Origin: Thermoleophilaceae bacterium
GTDB lineage: Bacteria; Actinomycetota; Thermoleophilia; Solirubrobacterales; Thermoleophilaceae
Direction of reading: 5' to 3'
Assembly: GCA_036378175.1 (NCBI GenBank)
Contig: DASUWY010000053.1
Coordinates: forward strand, 1-51,859
DNA length: 51,859 bases
Shown: positions 30,342 through 39,955 of the stretch, piece after piece
Layout of the letters: every line of letters begins with the position of its first letter
Numbering within the stretch: the first letter of the stretch is position 1
The notes under the pieces: model-generated
Database searches by the model: none
The model's input: only the letters and a program-made list of their open reading frames with translations
What the model was told of the DNA's origin: nothing
Position numbers and translations under genes: made by a program

Positions 30342-30515
30342 CTCAACTGCGGACCTGTCCCCGGCTCGGCCGCGGCGAACTCCGCAAGGCAATGGCTCGA
30401 CACCTTGCCAGCAGGCGTCGGACTCTCGCCAGCAGACGCTGGTCTCGCGATCCCCCCAAGGGGGCACTCTCTCGCGGCCCGGGACTTGTTCGAGAAGTCT
30501 GGCTAGGAAGCGACG

Positions 30516-30869
30516 TCACGGACGAGCCCCTTGAGCCAGGGTCGTGTATCGACCGTCGAATCGCGTGCCCCGGCTCAGTTCCTTGAAGCTCAGCCCAACG
30601 ATCTCATCGCCCTCGACGATCCAGAGCAGGCCGTAACAAGCTCGATAGCTCGGCGGCCAGAACGAGCAGAAGCGTCCATCCTCGTCGACGTACCACTTGC
30701 CCTGCGTGGGACGACCGTCCGCCTCGATGTAGCTCGTGTCGCCGTTTGCGTCGAACGTCTGCGTCGCCCCGTCGTCGAAGAGCAGCTCGCCGGCCGTCAC
30801 TGCTCGCGGGATCAGGGGCGCCGCAACCGGCTCACCGTCAACGACCGCGACATCCTCCAAACCTTGCAC
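30516..30869 (-). CDS. Small protein, DUF995-like, unknown function
   Basis: 117 aa from a GTG at 30869; no ribosome site. Beta-rich: L-L-F-D-D-G-A-T-Q-T-F near residue 29, then G-K-W-Y-V-D-E-D-G-R-F-C-S-F-W and a second cysteine in Y-R-A-C-Y-G. The order W-x-x-D-x-x-G-x-x-C resembles small periplasmic DUF995-like proteins, although no signal peptide is visible. Confidence in the family is low. Confidence 0.55.
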   Translation of the reverse strand: MQGLEDVAVVDGEPVAAPLIPRAVTAGELLFDDGATQTFDANGDTSYIEADGRPTQGKWYVDEDGRFCSFWPPSYRACYGLLWIVEGDEIVGLSFKELSRGTRFDGRYTTLAQGARP

Positions 30870-30921
30870 GGGATCAACCTATTGCCTCGATCCGGGCCGG
30901 TTCGAACGGATTCGTTATCGC

Positions 30922-31458
30922 TCAATCGCGTCGCCTTGTCGGCGTGCTCGCGGTCTCGCGGCGTGGCAGCTTCCAGCGCGGCCGCGGGAAGTGGCAGGTG
31001 TAGCCGTTCGGGTGGTGCTGGAGGTAGTCCTGGTGCTCGGGCTCGGCCTCCCAGAACGGGCCGGCCTCACTCACCTCCGTCACCACCTTGCCAGGCCAGA
31101 GGCCCGAGGCGTCGACGTCGGCGATCGTGTCCTCCGCGACCTGGCGCTGCTCGTCGCTCGTGTAGAAGATCTCGGAGCGGTAGCTCGAGCCGATGTCGTT
31201 GCCCTGGCGGTCCTTGGTCGTCGGGTCGTGGATCTGGAAGAAGAACTCGAGGATGTCTCTGTAGGAGATGCGCTCGGGGTCGAAGACGATCTCGACGGCC
31301 TCGGCGTGACCAGGATGGTTGCTGTAGGTGGGGTTGTCGTTGTCCCCACCGGTGTAGCCAACCCTCGTTGAGATCACTCCATCGCGGTGGCGCAGCAGTT
31401 CCTGTACGCCCCAGAAGCAGCCCGCGGCAAGGATGGCGGTCTCGGTGTTGTCGTTCAT
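30922..31458 (-). CDS. msrA: Peptide methionine sulfoxide reductase MsrA
   Basis: 178 aa from the ATG at 31458. Active-site G-C-F-W-G at residues 13-17 with the catalytic cysteine, G-Y-T-G-G near 35, H-A-E-A-V-E-I near 50, and [12 protein letters not shown] near 77. Reduces methionine-S-sulfoxide. The C-terminus has R/T-rich residues after W-K-L-P-R, and no resolving cysteine is visible there. It sits between redox genes (DsbA-like and aldo/keto reductase). Confidence 0.97.
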   Translation of the reverse strand: MNDNTETAILAAGCFWGVQELLRHRDGVISTRVGYTGGDNDNPTYSNHPGHAEAVEIVFDPERISYRDILEFFFQIHDPTTKDRQGNDIGSSYRSEIFYTSDEQRQVAEDTIADVDASGLWPGKVVTEVSEAGPFWEAEPEHQDYLQHHPNGYTCHFPRPRWKLPRRETASTPTRRRD

Positions 31459-31558
31459 GGTGTCGTCGTTCCTCCGATGTTCCGTTCCGGCCCAGCAGGG
31501 ATGGCCACCCCGTCGAGGCTATCGACCGTCGCGCGCTCGCCGGTGCCGGACTCGGACA

Positions 31559-32431
31559 TCAGGAGGTCTCCCGGGTGATTGCGTTGGGCTCGGGGCGGCT
31601 GGCACGGTTGGTGTCGAGGCCGTCGATCGCGGCCATCTCGTCCGCGGAGAGCTCGAAGTCGAACACGTCGATGTTCTCCGCGATCCGGCTGGGCCTGGTG
31701 GACTTCGGGATGACCGAGCGTCCCTGCTGCAGACCCCAGCGCAGCATTACCTGGGCCGGAGTCTTGCCGTGGCCGCTGGCGATGTCTCCGATGACGGGCT
31801 CGTCCAGCGTGCTGCCGCGGCTACCGTCGCGGTAGAAGGTGACGCCGCCGATCGGTGACCACGCCTGCGTGAGGATGCCGTGCTCGGCGCCGAAGCGCTG
31901 CACCTCTCGCTGCGCGAAGTAGGGGTGGAACTCGATCTGGTTGACCGCCGGCACCACGGTGACGCGATCGAGCAGCGTTTTGAGGTGCCCGACCACGAAG
32001 TTGCTTACACCGATCGCGCGTACCTTCCCGTCGGCGAGCAGCGTCTCCAGGGCACGGTAGGCCTCCAGGGTGCGGTCGAACGCTGACGGCAGCGGTCGGT
32101 GCAGGATCAGCAGGTCGATCTGGTCGACGCCCAGCTTGCTGGCGCTCTTCTCGAACGCGTGCAGCGTCTCGTCATATCCGTAGTCACTGATCCAGACCTT
32201 GGTCTCGAGGAAGATCTCCGAACGGGCCACCTCTCCGCTGTGGACCGCCTCGCCCACCTCGCGCTCATTGCCGTAGACGGCTGCGGTGTCGATGAGGCGG
32301 TAGCCCGCGCTAAGTGCGACGCGGACGGCGTCTCGGGTCTCCTCGGGAGGTATCTGGAAGACCCCATATCCGAGCACGGGCATCTGCACCCCGTTGTTCA
32401 GTTCCAGGCTCGGGGCGACGGCTTGGGCCAT
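31559..32431 (-). CDS. Aldo/keto reductase
   Basis: 290 aa from the ATG at 32431. The catalytic tetrad of the family is complete: Asp and Tyr in D-T-A-A-V-Y-G-N-E (about 48-56), Lys in E-T-K-V-W near 76 and His in L-I-L-H-R-P near 110. NADPH-site residues P-K-S-T-R-P-S-R near 240. AKR5-like enzyme for reducing aldehydes such as 2,5-diketogluconate or methylglyoxal; substrate unknown. Next to msrA, so general carbonyl and oxidative protection is likely. Confidence 0.94.
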   Translation of the reverse strand: MAQAVAPSLELNNGVQMPVLGYGVFQIPPEETRDAVRVALSAGYRLIDTAAVYGNEREVGEAVHSGEVARSEIFLETKVWISDYGYDETLHAFEKSASKLGVDQIDLLILHRPLPSAFDRTLEAYRALETLLADGKVRAIGVSNFVVGHLKTLLDRVTVVPAVNQIEFHPYFAQREVQRFGAEHGILTQAWSPIGGVTFYRDGSRGSTLDEPVIGDIASGHGKTPAQVMLRWGLQQGRSVIPKSTRPSRIAENIDVFDFELSADEMAAIDGLDTNRASRPEPNAITRETS

Positions 32432-32449
32432 GGTCGGGCTCGTTCTCTC

Positions 32450-32845
32450 CTATCGACCAATCACCGCGTCTGTGAGGGCGTTGATTCCCATCAGCCCTGT
32501 GGTGAGCTCATCGTTGAGCTGGTACCGAGCGGCGAGCTCGGCAGGCGCGGTGTAACTCACACAGGTCCGGTTCCGATCCGCCCGCACCAGCACCTTCAGC
32601 GGCAGGTCGAGCCCAGCGAGCGGCACAGCTTGCATGATCGGCGTGCCTACCAGCGGGTTGCCGAAGATCACAAGCTTCGTTTCGGGCAGCTCGAGGCCTA
32701 CCGCCTCTGCCTCGCCGCTGTGGTCGATCGTCGTGAACAGCTTCATTCCACGAGCTTCGACCTCGCCAATCAGACGAGCGACTGTCTCCGCGAGCGGCGC
32801 GTGGCTGACCTTGTTGATCACTGGCTTCATGCCGCGATCATCCAC
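32450..32845 (-). CDS. DUF302-domain protein
   Basis: 131 aa from the ATG at 32845 (an ATG at 32830 is in frame and could be the start; neither has a clear ribosome site). DUF302 pattern: T-V-A-R-L-I-G-E-V-E-A-R-G-M-K-L-F-T-T-I-D-H, L-V-I-F-G-N-P-L-V-G-T-P-I-M and L-D-L-P-L-K-V-L-V. The family has a small alpha/beta fold without known activity. 18 bases separate its stop from the aldo/keto reductase start. Confidence 0.86.
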   Translation of the reverse strand: MDDRGMKPVINKVSHAPLAETVARLIGEVEARGMKLFTTIDHSGEAEAVGLELPETKLVIFGNPLVGTPIMQAVPLAGLDLPLKVLVRADRNRTCVSYTAPAELAARYQLNDELTTGLMGINALTDAVIGR

Positions 32846-32872
32846 GAGCGATCCCTGACTTCAATCGGGAAC

Positions 32873-33124
32873 TCAGATCGAGCGATCGGCGGCAGGGCGC
32901 AGGCGAGCGGAGCTCGCCTTGGTTCGCTGCGGTGTCGCGTGAACCGTGTGCCGCCGACGCTTCGTCACCAGCCCGACGAGCCAGATCGCCCCAGCGGATG
33001 CGAGGTAGTAGGCACCTGCCAGGACGACGATGAAGCCGCCGGGAACGACCACGAAGATGACGCCTGCCAGGAGCAGTATCGGAAGGAAGATCAGGGCCGG
33101 CGAATAGAGAAGTAGAAACAACAC
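32873..33124 (-). CDS. Small membrane protein
   Basis: 83 aa from a GTG at 33124. Two hydrophobic helices (about residues 1-28 and 30-53) form a hairpin, followed by a basic cytoplasmic tail K-R-R-R-H. No family recognised. Ends 27 bases before the DUF302 gene on the same strand. Confidence 0.55.
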   Translation of the reverse strand: MLFLLLYSPALIFLPILLLAGVIFVVVPGGFIVVLAGAYYLASAGAIWLVGLVTKRRRHTVHATPQRTKASSARLRPAADRSI

Positions 33125-33272
33125 AGCGTCCGCCGGTCTACGCGTGCAGCTTGTTTTTTGATCGAGCCGTGTTCATGCCCTTCAAGGAAAGGGCACGGGA
33201 AGCGCGGCACAACCCGCCGTCACGCTCAATCGATCCGAGTTTCGTATCGCCGATTGGCCCGAGGAACGACCG

Positions 33273-36008
33273 CTAGGCCGCGGCTGGTTCTGACGGGAGT
33301 GCGCTGTCGAGCTGCGTGCGCGAAGTAATGCCGAGCTTCCTAAAGACCTTGTGGAGGTGGTACTCGACCGTGCGCGAGCTTATGAACAGCCGCGCGCCGA
33401 TCTCGGGGTTGGAAAGGCCGTCGCGGGCGAGCTGTGCGATCTGTTTCTCCTGCGGGGTCAGGTCATCTGCAGCGTCGACGCGTCGATTGCGTACCGCCTC
33501 GCCGGTGGCCAAGAGCTCGCCACGCGCCCGTTCGGCGAACGCGTTCGCGCCGATGCGGCTGAAGCGCTCGTAGGCGACTCGAAGCTGCTCGCGCGCGTCG
33601 GTGCGCCTCTTCTCACGACGTAGCCATTCGCCGTACAGGAGACGGGCCCGCGTCGCATGGATCATGCCGCGGCTGCGCTCGAGCCGCTCGACCGCCTCGC
33701 GGTAAAGCGGCTCCGCATCACGCCTGTCGGTGAGGAGCGCGCGGGAGCAGGCCTCGATCCCCAGCGCCCACTCCGTGCCGCTCGCTCGGGTTCGCGCGCT
33801 CAGGCGGTCGAGCGCGCCGGAGCTCGCATCCATCTCATCGCAGCGGACGCCTGCCTCGATCAACTCCACGAGCGACCATGCGAAGAGTCCGACATCGTCG
33901 TGCTCGCGGCCTCGCTGGGCGGCCGCGAGCGCTTCGGCGTAGCGGCCGTTCGCGTTGTACAGCAGGGCGGCTGCCCACGCGTTGATGCCCAGCGCCATGC
34001 CCTCGCCTCGTTCCCTCACGCCGACCGTCAGCTCCTCGATCAGCTTGAGCCCTTCCGCTTCATTTCCCCTCCAGGCGGTAAGCATCACCGTCCCATACTT
34101 CACGGTTGCCGCGTCAGTGGCGAGCGTGATGGCATCGACCTCGTCGATCAGCGCCTCCGCGCGGGCGAACGCTCCCTCATGGACATGGAGCGCCGCCAGA
34201 TACGTGAGCGCGATGGGGAGCACGCTGAGCGCACCTGTCTCACGCGCCACGAGCACGCCGCCCGTCGCGAGTACGTACCAGAGCTCGTCGTCCCAGAGAT
34301 CCTGCGCGAGGCGACACGCCAGCCAGAGCCAGCGCGCGTCGCCCGCGCTCAACTCCTCCACGCTCCGAAACGCCTCCAGCGCGGTCCGAAGCGGCAGCAC
34401 ACCGGCGGCGTAGCCCTCGGTGAGTCTCGTCGCCAAGCCGTCGAGAAGCAGGTCTGTCGGGCGTGGCGGCCGTGGCGTCGACGGCGCAGCGAGAGCGGCC
34501 TCCGCAGCCTCGCGGATGCTGGGTTTGCCGCCGAGGCGCCCTGCGAACATCGACGCCGCCATCGCCTCGAGGTAGGTCTCGCGAGCCAGCTCGATATCGA
34601 GCGGCTCCAAACGACGGGCGGCATCGAGCAACAGCGCCGGCGCGTTCCTGCCGCGCGCTCGGTTGAACGCAATCTGTGCGCGCATCCGCTCCAATCGGGC
34701 GCGTTGAAGTTCGTCGAGCGGGGCAAGCTCGGCCGTCGCGAGCAACTCGAGCGCCGCGTCGGATGCCGCAGCCTCGAACTTCGCCTGCGCGGCAGCCAAG
34801 GCCCGCCTGCCGCGCTCCGCAGGATCCGGTGTCAACTCGGCCGCGCGCGCGAGGAACGCCGCAGCCGCCGCGACACCTCCGCGCCGCTGCGCCCGGGCCG
34901 CGGAACGCTCGAGCTCGGCGGCGACGTCGTCATCTGGAGCAGGTGCCGCTTGCGCTCGGTGCCAGGCTCGCCGATCTGGGTCCGTGTCAGGATCGGTCAC
35001 CTCGGCCAACGCCGCGTGGACCGCCCGGCGGTCGCTGGCTGATGCCGCTCGATAAACCGCGGAACGGACCAGCGGATGGCGAAACCGAACCCGGGTTTCG
35101 AGCTTCAGCAGCCCAGCGGTCTCTGCGGGCGCCAGCGCGGCCCTTTCAATCCCCAGCCGACCGGTGGCATGCCAGAGAAGCGTCGGATCGCCGGCCGGCT
35201 CCGCCGCCGCCACCAGCAGCAGTCGCTGCGTCTGCTCGGGCAGCTTCGCAAGGAGACGCAAGAACTTCTGCTCGATTCGACTCGAAAGCGACAACGCGCC
35301 GGGCAAGCCGAACCCACCCGCCAGCTCTGCTGGCGACAGACCACGCGGCAGCTCCAGCAATGCCAAAGGATTCCCGTGAGTCTCCGCCACGATCCGCTCG
35401 AGCACTCGCTCATCCAACGGCCACGGCACCACCGACCCCAATAGGGCCTGCGCATCATGGACCGTCAGAGCTCCGACGGCTAGCTCTGGCAGGCCGCGGA
35501 AATCGTCGCTCGGCTCACGCGTACCGAGCAGCATGACCACCGACTCCGCCAACAACCTCCGCGCTACGAAACCCAGCACTTGAGCGGAGGCTCGGTCCAG
35601 CCAGTGTGCATCGTCCACCGCACAGATGAGTGGCCGCTCGGACGCCGCCTCCGACAACAGACTCAGGACTGCCAAGCCGACGAAGAGACGATCCGGCGGG
35701 GCCCCGGCCCGCAACCCGAAGGTGATCCTCAGCGCGTCGCGCTGGGGGTCCGGAAGCCGGTCGAGCTGATCGAGCATCGGCGCGCACAACTGATGCAGCG
35801 CCGCGAACGGCAGCTCCATCTCCGACTCCACCCCCGCCGCTCGCGCAACCCTGAGATCGGAGGCGGACCCGATCGCATACTCGAGCAGCGCCGTTTTCCC
35901 GATGCCCGCCTCGCCGCGAACCACCAGCGCGCCGCTGCGCCCGGAACGCACGTTCCCCAGCAGCCCGTCGAGCACCCCGCACTCGCGGTGCCGCCCGAGC
36001 AGCGTCAT
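33273..36008 (-). CDS. Large ATP-binding LuxR-type transcriptional regulator
   Basis: 911 aa from the ATG at 36008 (ATG at 36056 also in frame). N-terminal AAA/STAND ATPase: L-L-G-R-H-R-E at the start, Walker A G-E-A-G-I-G-K-T near residue 33, and Walker B-like L-I-C-A-V-D-D-A-H-W-L-D near 130. A long helical TPR-like middle runs from about 330 to 840. The C-terminal LuxR HTH reads L-T-P-Q-E-K-Q-I-A-Q-L-A-R-D-G-L-S-N-P-E-I-G. These LAL/MalT-like proteins bind an inducer and switch on operons. No autoinducer domain. Targets unknown. Confidence 0.94.
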   Translation of the reverse strand: MTLLGRHRECGVLDGLLGNVRSGRSGALVVRGEAGIGKTALLEYAIGSASDLRVARAAGVESEMELPFAALHQLCAPMLDQLDRLPDPQRDALRITFGLRAGAPPDRLFVGLAVLSLLSEAASERPLICAVDDAHWLDRASAQVLGFVARRLLAESVVMLLGTREPSDDFRGLPELAVGALTVHDAQALLGSVVPWPLDERVLERIVAETHGNPLALLELPRGLSPAELAGGFGLPGALSLSSRIEQKFLRLLAKLPEQTQRLLLVAAAEPAGDPTLLWHATGRLGIERAALAPAETAGLLKLETRVRFRHPLVRSAVYRAASASDRRAVHAALAEVTDPDTDPDRRAWHRAQAAPAPDDDVAAELERSAARAQRRGGVAAAAAFLARAAELTPDPAERGRRALAAAQAKFEAAASDAALELLATAELAPLDELQRARLERMRAQIAFNRARGRNAPALLLDAARRLEPLDIELARETYLEAMAASMFAGRLGGKPSIREAAEAALAAPSTPRPPRPTDLLLDGLATRLTEGYAAGVLPLRTALEAFRSVEELSAGDARWLWLACRLAQDLWDDELWYVLATGGVLVARETGALSVLPIALTYLAALHVHEGAFARAEALIDEVDAITLATDAATVKYGTVMLTAWRGNEAEGLKLIEELTVGVRERGEGMALGINAWAAALLYNANGRYAEALAAAQRGREHDDVGLFAWSLVELIEAGVRCDEMDASSGALDRLSARTRASGTEWALGIEACSRALLTDRRDAEPLYREAVERLERSRGMIHATRARLLYGEWLRREKRRTDAREQLRVAYERFSRIGANAFAERARGELLATGEAVRNRRVDAADDLTPQEKQIAQLARDGLSNPEIGARLFISSRTVEYHLHKVFRKLGITSRTQLDSALPSEPAAA

Positions 36009-36175
36009 CAACCCGCCGGAACAGGATGGCGATGACCAGCCATGAGCAGCAGCCATTCTAAGAGGATCGGGAAACGTCCCACAGCAGAGCCGATCCCGCC
36101 GCTGGCCAGCCGATGGGCGGCTTCCAGCCTCGCATCGCTGGACGAGTGGGCTAACCCGCCTCGACCAGACTTGCG

Positions 36176-36496
36176 CTAAGGCCGCTCGGCGTCGCCCCGT
36201 GATGACGCGCGGCCCGCGAGCAGCCGCACCAGCCGCTGCGCGTCCTGGCAGAGGCACTCGGCGCGTTTTGCCGACTCGTCTCCCCGACGCATGGCCTGCG
36301 CCGCGAAGCGCGGTAGAAGCCCACCATAGGTGCGCCGGATTTCGGCACGGATTTGGCTTCCCTCACGTAGTTCGAGACGCAGGGCGAGCAGCACGTCCTG
36401 GAGCTGCTCTGCCAAGGCATCGGGTTCGACGGATGGGTTCCTGGCGTTCGGGATGTTCAGCGCGACACGGTGGGGCAGCCTAGTGTGTGCGACCAT
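36176..36496 (-). CDS. Hypothetical protein divergent from TetR gene
   Basis: 106 aa from the ATG at 36496. Helical, with many Leu, Arg and Glu, and no motif I recognise. The start lies 42 bases from the TetR start on the other strand, with an inverted repeat between, so it could be the regulator's target. One frame over part of it on the other strand is also open, and the call rests mainly on position. Confidence 0.45.
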   Translation of the reverse strand: MVAHTRLPHRVALNIPNARNPSVEPDALAEQLQDVLLALRLELREGSQIRAEIRRTYGGLLPRFAAQAMRRGDESAKRAECLCQDAQRLVRLLAGRASSRGDAERP

Positions 36497-36512
36497 GCCT
36501 ATCCATACCGGT

Positions 36513-36536
36513 CAGTTTAGTTGACTAGACAAACTG
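36513..36536. promoter_or_regulatory. Probable TetR operator
   Basis: CAGTTT at 36513-36518 and AAACTG at 36531-36536 are inverted around 12 bases, flanked further out by CATACC and GGTATG. The site ends just before the TetR ATG at 36539 and lies in front of the divergent small gene. Confidence 0.5.
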
Positions 36537-36538
36537 GT

Positions 36539-37165
36539 ATGTTTAGCTTGCGTCGGGTGGCATCCCGGCGTCGGCCCGCACTCGAGGGGATCTCGATAGG
36601 TAGTCGGCGTAACGCTCGCGCCCGGGTCGTCGATACCGCGTACGAACTGTTCTCCGTCCATGGCATCCGGGCCGTTGGAGTGGACCGGATAAGCGCCGAA
36701 GCAGGCGTGACCAAGAAGACGCTGTACAGCCACTTCCGCTCGAAGGGCGACTTGGTGCTGGCATTCCTAGATGAGCGCGAGCAGCGCTGGACTCGGGCCT
36801 GGCTCGAAGCCGAGATCGAACGTCTCGCTCCAACCCCGGGCGATCGACTGCTGACCCTCTTCGACGTGCTCGACAAGTGGTTCCGTCGCCGCGACTTCGA
36901 GGGCTGCAGCTTCATCTCCACCCTTCTGGAGACCCAGGCTCAGGATGGTCCGGTTCATCGAGAATGCCGCCGCCAGCTCGATCTCATCAGGGCGATGCTC
37001 GAAGAGCACGCGAGGCAGGCCGGAGCCCACGACCCCGAAAGCACGGGCTACCAGGTCCAGATTCTGATGATGGGGGCGATTGTCTCCGCGACCCGCGGAG
37101 ACAAGACCGCCGCCCGCCGCGCGCGCGCGTTAGCCGCGCTGCTGGTCGACGCTGCGCCGGCATAA
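36539..37165 (+). CDS. TetR-family transcriptional regulator
   Basis: 208 aa from the ATG at 36539; the frame is open to 36521, but that part is in the operator. TetR HTH at about residues 25-70: A-R-V-V-D-T-A-Y-E-L-F, T-K-K-T-L-Y-S-H-F-R-S-K. The C-terminal ligand domain has L-E-E-H-A-R-Q-A-G and G-A-I-V-S-A-T-R-G-D in the manner of the TetR_C_16 group. Likely autorepressor. The N-terminal arm of about 20 residues is Arg-rich. Confidence 0.93.
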   Translation: MFSLRRVASRRRPALEGISIGSRRNARARVVDTAYELFSVHGIRAVGVDRISAEAGVTKKTLYSHFRSKGDLVLAFLDEREQRWTRAWLEAEIERLAPTPGDRLLTLFDVLDKWFRRRDFEGCSFISTLLETQAQDGPVHRECRRQLDLIRAMLEEHARQAGAHDPESTGYQVQILMMGAIVSATRGDKTAARRARALAALLVDAAPA

Positions 37166-37284
37166 CGGCTGGCGCATCTCCGAACGTCTGGTGATGCTGG
37201 CGCCTCCGCGCGCCACGCCGAACGCCGATTGGACGATCACGTTTTCGTCTTGCGATGAAGCGAACCGACGCAACCCTCGAAGGT

Positions 37285-38355
37285 ATGAAACCGACCGCGA
37301 AGCTTCATGAGTCCGGACAGAGCCTCTGGCTGGACAACATCAGCCGGGAGATGCTCGACTCAGGCCAGCTCCAGCGCTACATCGACGAGTACTCCGTGAG
37401 CGGACTGACCTCCAACCCGTCGATCTTCGACAAGGCGATCGCATCAGGCGCGTATGACGCTGAGATTCGCCGCAAGGGAGCCAAGGATCCCGAAGAGCTG
37501 TTCTTCGAGCTGGCGATCGAGGACCTCAGGCGGGCGGCAGACCTGTTCGAGCCGATCCACCGGCGGACCGACGGCGTGGACGGATGGGTATCCCTCGAGG
37601 TCTCTCCGCTCCTGGCATACGACGCGAGCCGGACGGCACAGGCCGCCGCCGACCTTCACGCTCGAGCGGACCGCGAGAACCTCTTCATCAAGATCCCTGG
37701 TAATGAGGCGGGCGCGGAGGCGATCGAGGAGTCGATCTTCGCGGGTGTCCCGGTGAACGTGACGCTGCTGTTCTCGCCTGAGCAGTATCTGGCCGCGGCC
37801 GACGCCTACATGCGCGGAATCGAGCGACGGGTGGCCGCCGGGTTGGACGCGCACGTGGATTCGGTGGCGTCGGTGTTCATGTCCCGCTGGGATGCGGCGG
37901 TGCTCGATCGGGTGCCAGCCCGCCTCCGCGGCCGGCTCGCGGTCGCCATCGGGCTGAAGACCTACCAGGCATACCGCGAGTTGATGGAGTCGGAACGCTG
38001 GCAGCGGCTGGCGAACGAAGGCGCACGCAACCAGCGACTGCTATGGGCGAGCACCAGCAGCAAGGATCCGGAGACCCCAGACACCTTCTACGTGCGTTCG
38101 CTCAGCGCGCCCAACACCATCAACACGATGCCCGAATCAACGTTGGCCGCCTTCCAGGACCACGGAGCGGTCGATGCGCCGATGCCGACGGACGGAGGCG
38201 ATGCCGACGCCACGCTGGCCGAGTTTGAAGCCGCCGGCGTCGACGTCGGCGCCCTCGGCGCGAAGCTCCAGTCCGACGGCGCGAAGAGCTTCACCGAGTC
38301 GTGGAACGATCTGCTGAAGCGGATCGACGATCAGGTCGCGGCGCTCCAAGCATGA
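37285..38355 (+). CDS. tal: Transaldolase
   Basis: 356 aa from the ATG at 37285, chosen because [17 protein letters not shown] matches the family start; an ATG at 37255 is in frame and neither has a strong ribosome site. TalB/actinobacterial type: T-S-N-P-S-I-F near residue 50, L-F-I-K-I-P-G-N with the Schiff-base lysine near 132, and V-N-V-T-L-L-F-S near 155. Transfers dihydroxyacetone between sugar phosphates in the non-oxidative pentose phosphate pathway. Its stop overlaps the pgi start. Confidence 0.95.
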   Translation: MKPTAKLHESGQSLWLDNISREMLDSGQLQRYIDEYSVSGLTSNPSIFDKAIASGAYDAEIRRKGAKDPEELFFELAIEDLRRAADLFEPIHRRTDGVDGWVSLEVSPLLAYDASRTAQAAADLHARADRENLFIKIPGNEAGAEAIEESIFAGVPVNVTLLFSPEQYLAAADAYMRGIERRVAAGLDAHVDSVASVFMSRWDAAVLDRVPARLRGRLAVAIGLKTYQAYRELMESERWQRLANEGARNQRLLWASTSSKDPETPDTFYVRSLSAPNTINTMPESTLAAFQDHGAVDAPMPTDGGDADATLAEFEAAGVDVGALGAKLQSDGAKSFTESWNDLLKRIDDQVAALQA

Positions 38356-39953
38356 CCGAGCTCCGGTCGCGCCCAGCGTGGAGGGCGCTGGAGAACCACT
38401 ACGAGGACGTTCGCGGCCTGCATCTGCGCGACCTGTTCGCCGAAGATCCCGCGCGCGGCGAGCGGCTCGTCGCCGAGGGCGCGGGACTGTATCTCGACTA
38501 CTCCAAGAATCGGATCACGAACGAGACCATCGCGCTGCTCGTGCGGCTGGCGGAGCAGTCGCAACTTCCAGCGCGGATCAGGGCGATGTTCCGCGGCGAG
38601 CGGATCAATGTGTCCGAGGACCGCTCGGCGCTGCACGTGTCGCTGCGTATGCCAAAGGGCGCGTCGCTGGTCCTCGACGGCGTCGACGTGGTCGCAGAGG
38701 TCCATGAGGTACTCGATCGGATGGCGGCATTCTGCGAGCGCGTGCGCGGCGGCGCCTGGACCGGCTACACGGGCCGGCGGATCCGTAACGTCGTGAATAT
38801 CGGCATCGGGGGCTCGGATCTCGGTCCGGTGATGGCCTATGAGGCGCTGCGCCACTACTCCGACCGCGGGCTGACGTTCCGGTTCGTCTCGAACGTCGAC
38901 GCGACCGATTTTGTCGAAGCGACGCGTGATCTGGATGCGGAGGAGACGTTGTTCATCGTCTCCTCCAAGACGTTCACCACGCTTGAGACGATGACCAACG
39001 CCCGATCCGCGCGCGACTGGGCGCTGTCAGCACTGGGCGACGAGCGGGCGATCGCCAAGCACTTCGTGGCCGTCTCCACCAACGCCCGGAAGGTCGCCGA
39101 GTTCGGGATCGAGACCGAGAACATGTTCGGGTTCTGGGACTGGGTGGGTGGTCGCTACTCGTTGGATTCGGCGATCGGGCTGTCGACCATGCTTGCGATC
39201 GGTCCGGACCGGTTCTACGAGATGCTCGCCGGTTTCCACGCGATGGACGAGCACTTCCGGACCACCCCGCTGGAGCGCAACCTGCCCGTGCTGATGGGGA
39301 TGCTCGCCGTCTGGTACGGCGACTTCTTCGGTGCCCAGACGGTCGCGGTGCTGCCGTACGAGCAGTACCTCAGTCGGTTCCCCGCATACCTGCAGCAGCT
39401 GACGATGGAGTCAAACGGTAAGTCAGTGACGCTCGACGGCGCGCGCGTGGACTATGAGACCGGCGCCATCTATTGGGGCGAGCCCGGCACAGGCGGCCAG
39501 CACTCCTTCTACCAGCTCATCCATCAAGGGACGAAGCTGATCCCAGCCGACCTTATCGCCTTCGAGCACAGCCTCAACCCCCTCGGCGACCACCACGACC
39601 TGCTCATCGCAAACGTCTTCGCGCAGGCCGAGGCCCTTGCGTTCGGCAAGACCGCCGACGTCCCGCATCGCACGTTCGAGGGCAACCGCCCAACGAACAC
39701 CATCCTGCTCGACCGGCTGACTCCGGAGGCGCTCGGCAAGCTCGTGGCGCTCTACGAACACAGCGTCTTCACCCAGGGCACGGTGTGGGGCATCGACTCG
39801 TTCGATCAGTGGGGCGTCGAGCTGGGGAAGGTGCTGGCCAAGCGGATCGCCGGGGAGCTCATGAGCGAGGCGGAGCCCGAACTGGCGCACGACTCGTCGA
39901 CGGCGGCGCTGATCCGGCGCTACCGCAGATCAAGAAACGGAAGGGAGAGCTAG
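38352..39953 (+). CDS. pgi: Glucose-6-phosphate isomerase
   Basis: 533 aa from the ATG at 38352, overlapping tal (ATGA). PGI marks: [11 protein letters not shown] near residue 157, S-K-T-F-T-T near 212, G-G-R-Y-S near 272, and [16 protein letters not shown] in the second half. Interconverts glucose-6-P and fructose-6-P. Here, with zwf and gnd, it can return fructose-6-P to the oxidative branch. In some actinobacteria tal and pgi are fused; here they are separate but overlapping. Confidence 0.96.
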   Translation: MTELRSRPAWRALENHYEDVRGLHLRDLFAEDPARGERLVAEGAGLYLDYSKNRITNETIALLVRLAEQSQLPARIRAMFRGERINVSEDRSALHVSLRMPKGASLVLDGVDVVAEVHEVLDRMAAFCERVRGGAWTGYTGRRIRNVVNIGIGGSDLGPVMAYEALRHYSDRGLTFRFVSNVDATDFVEATRDLDAEETLFIVSSKTFTTLETMTNARSARDWALSALGDERAIAKHFVAVSTNARKVAEFGIETENMFGFWDWVGGRYSLDSAIGLSTMLAIGPDRFYEMLAGFHAMDEHFRTTPLERNLPVLMGMLAVWYGDFFGAQTVAVLPYEQYLSRFPAYLQQLTMESNGKSVTLDGARVDYETGAIYWGEPGTGGQHSFYQLIHQGTKLIPADLIAFEHSLNPLGDHHDLLIANVFAQAEALAFGKTADVPHRTFEGNRPTNTILLDRLTPEALGKLVALYEHSVFTQGTVWGIDSFDQWGVELGKVLAKRIAGELMSEAEPELAHDSSTAALIRRYRRSRNGRES

Positions 39954-39955
39954 TC

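Noticed and set aside
30407-30448. Two adjacent GCCAGCAG-type 21-bp units upstream of the DsbA-like gene
   Set aside because: Only two diverged copies, no pairing or gene context; probably chance.
33657-35042. 461-codon plus-strand frame
   Set aside because: Antisense to the large LuxR regulator; only the minus strand has Walker and HTH motifs.
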